From Paenibacillus xylanivorans (GTDB lineage: Bacteria > Bacillota > Bacilli > Paenibacillales > Paenibacillaceae), in contig NZ_LITU01000078.1 in the NCBI RefSeq assembly GCF_001280595.1, positions 143,455 through 207,454 of the forward strand: a stretch of 64,000 bases of DNA, written 5' to 3'. Below, one piece after another: positions 63,293-64,000 of the stretch. Below the pieces are notes generated by a model, which ran no database searches, was not told the origin of the DNA, and was given only the letters and a program-made list of their open reading frames with translations. The number at the start of each line of letters is the position of its first letter. The first letter of the stretch is position 1. The position numbers were made by a program, and so were the translations under genes.

Positions 63293-63328
63293 GCAGGCCT
63301 TGAATACAGAGGTCTGCTTTTGTCCTTT
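63293..63328 (+). terminator. terminator of leuA
   Basis: GCAGGCCT pairs with AGGTCTGC (one G-T pair), followed by TTTTGTCCTTTT. Confidence 0.7.
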
Positions 63329-63376
63329 TATAGGAGATGAAAATGGATGAACGACTACGTTTGTCAAGATGTGATT

Positions 63377-63608
63377 ATAGTTATCCACATATCCAGTGCA
63401 ATTTGTGGGTAACTATATCAAAGTCAAACCAGTAATGTTTTCGAAAATAAAAGGCGTTAGGGGATAAAAAAGCCTCTATATATCCACAAAGTTGTGGATA
63501 ATGTGCATAACTCGGTGGATAAATATGGTTTTTGTGCAAAAAAAGCTATTCTACCGCCGTATAATTAAATGAAGTGAATTGCTTGCTATCTTTCTTTTTT
63601 GTGGATAA
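63377..63608. promoter_or_regulatory. cluster of DnaA-box-like sequences
   Basis: Seven matches to TTATNCACA within one mismatch lie in 228 bp: 63381-63389 (plus, perfect), 63404-63412 (minus, one mismatch), 63480-63488 (plus, one mismatch), 63493-63501 (minus, perfect), 63502-63510 (minus, TTATGCACA), 63514-63522 (minus, one mismatch) and 63600-63608 (minus, perfect). Three are exact TTATCCACA. No dnaA or dnaN gene is adjacent, so this is not the usual oriC but resembles the extra DnaA-binding clusters known in Bacillus. Confidence 0.7.
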
Positions 63609-63653
63609 ATATGAGACTGCCGAGTGGAAAAATATTTTTCGGAATTCGGGTAG

Positions 63654-63685
63654 ATTTGACAAATATGAAAACAACCTTGTCAAAT
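63654..63685. repeat. 9-bp inverted repeat near the DnaA boxes
   Basis: ATTTGACAA and TTGTCAAAT are separated by 14 nt. It is a possible operator; no promoter hexamer pair fits clearly around it. Confidence 0.45.
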
Positions 63686-63706
63686 CTCTTTCGTTATAAT
63701 TAACAA

Positions 63707-63737
63707 AAAAGCTGACCCCGTCAAGGAATCAGCTTTT
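63707..63737 (-). terminator. terminator of the ABC-F gene
   Basis: On the minus strand AAAAGCTGA pairs with TCAGCTTTT, followed by TTTGTTAATT. It lies 65 bp past the minus-strand stop codon. Confidence 0.75.
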
Positions 63738-63801
63738 ACTGTTGTTACTTGTTCGGCACAGGAGAGCAGTCTGGATTAGAATGAAAAGAGTCATCTGCCT
63801 G

Positions 63802-64000
63802 CTATTCCAAAGCTAATTCTTCCCACTCTTCATACGCCTTGGCAAGTTGAAGCTTGTGATCCTCCGCTGATTCTTGGAGTTCTTGCAGCTTCATATAATC
63901 CTGATATATTTCAGGCAGAGCCATCTGTGCCTCAAGCTCCGTGATTTCCGTTTCCAGCTTCGCAATTTGCTGTTCCAGAGCCTCCTGCTTGCGCTGGCGA
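63802..64000 (-). CDS. ABC-F family ATPase, C-terminal fragment
   Basis: The minus-strand frame is open from the right edge to TAG at 63802-63804, giving about 66 residues: RQRKQEALEQQIAKLETEIT, then LEAQMALPEIYQDYMKLQEL and KAYEEWEELALE. This is the C-terminal coiled coil of ABC-F proteins (Uup/YfmR-like), which act on ribosomes or DNA. The ATPase domains lie outside the window. Confidence 0.75.
   Translation of the reverse strand, partial: RQRKQEALEQQIAKLETEITELEAQMALPEIYQDYMKLQELQESAEDHKLQLAKAYEEWEELALE

Noticed and set aside
63377..63608. Chromosomal replication origin
   Set aside because: DnaA boxes are present, but there is no dnaA, dnaN or rpmH nearby and no clear AT-rich unwinding stretch with DnaA-trios, so only a DnaA-box cluster is claimed.

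Overview
The window looks like chromosome of a moderate-GC, endospore-forming Bacillota, most probably Paenibacillus. The signs are AGGAGG-type ribosome binding sites, frequent TTG/GTG starts, sigma-A promoters, T-box leaders, an H-type small acid-soluble spore protein, a germination-permease homologue and a SleB-type cell wall hydrolase. No insertion sequence, prophage, CRISPR array, tRNA or rRNA was seen. The species call is inference from gene content.

Left part (1-18.5 kb): single genes and short units. They are the tail of a dNTP triphosphohydrolase, a luciferase-like flavin oxidoreductase, a chemoreceptor, a TRM11-like methyltransferase, a D-2-hydroxyacid dehydrogenase (minus), an RNA 2',3'-cyclic phosphodiesterase, a SleB-like hydrolase, a UgtP-like glycolipid synthase (minus), a TetR regulator followed by a YhgE/Pip membrane protein with matching inverted repeats in front of both, the glutamate synthase large subunit behind a long leader and without gltD beside it, and an XRE regulator (minus).

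Middle (18.6-42.1 kb): a collinear exopolysaccharide or capsule locus of about 21 kb. It has a Wzz/tyrosine kinase/PHP phosphatase module, GalU, the initiating sugar transferase, a UDP-glucuronate decarboxylase, five GT4 and one GT2 glycosyltransferases, Wzy, Wzx, a pyruvyl transferase, ManC, Ugd, an LCP ligase and a VanZ-like protein. The precursor enzymes imply UDP-Glc, UDP-GlcA, UDP-Xyl and GDP-Man as donors. A 15-bp palindrome, GATACA-N3-TGTATC, occurs twice at the promoter in front of this locus (beside the XRE gene) and once at the promoter of the following zinc-ribbon/ABC transporter operon, suggesting a small XRE regulon.

Right part (42-64 kb): an AI-2E-type permease; a GntR/DUF1648/alpha-beta hydrolase group with a clear operator; a CNNM/CorC-like protein (minus); cardiolipin synthase; a YitT protein with a hairpin-bearing leader; a minus-strand NHEJ neighbourhood in which the LigD ligase and polymerase domains are separate genes, together with Ku, a GerAB-like permease and a CatE-like dioxygenase; sspH; the tsaE-tsaB-rimI-tsaD operon; leuA behind two tandem CUC (leucine) T-boxes; a cluster of seven DnaA-box-like sites; and the end of an ABC-F ATPase (minus).
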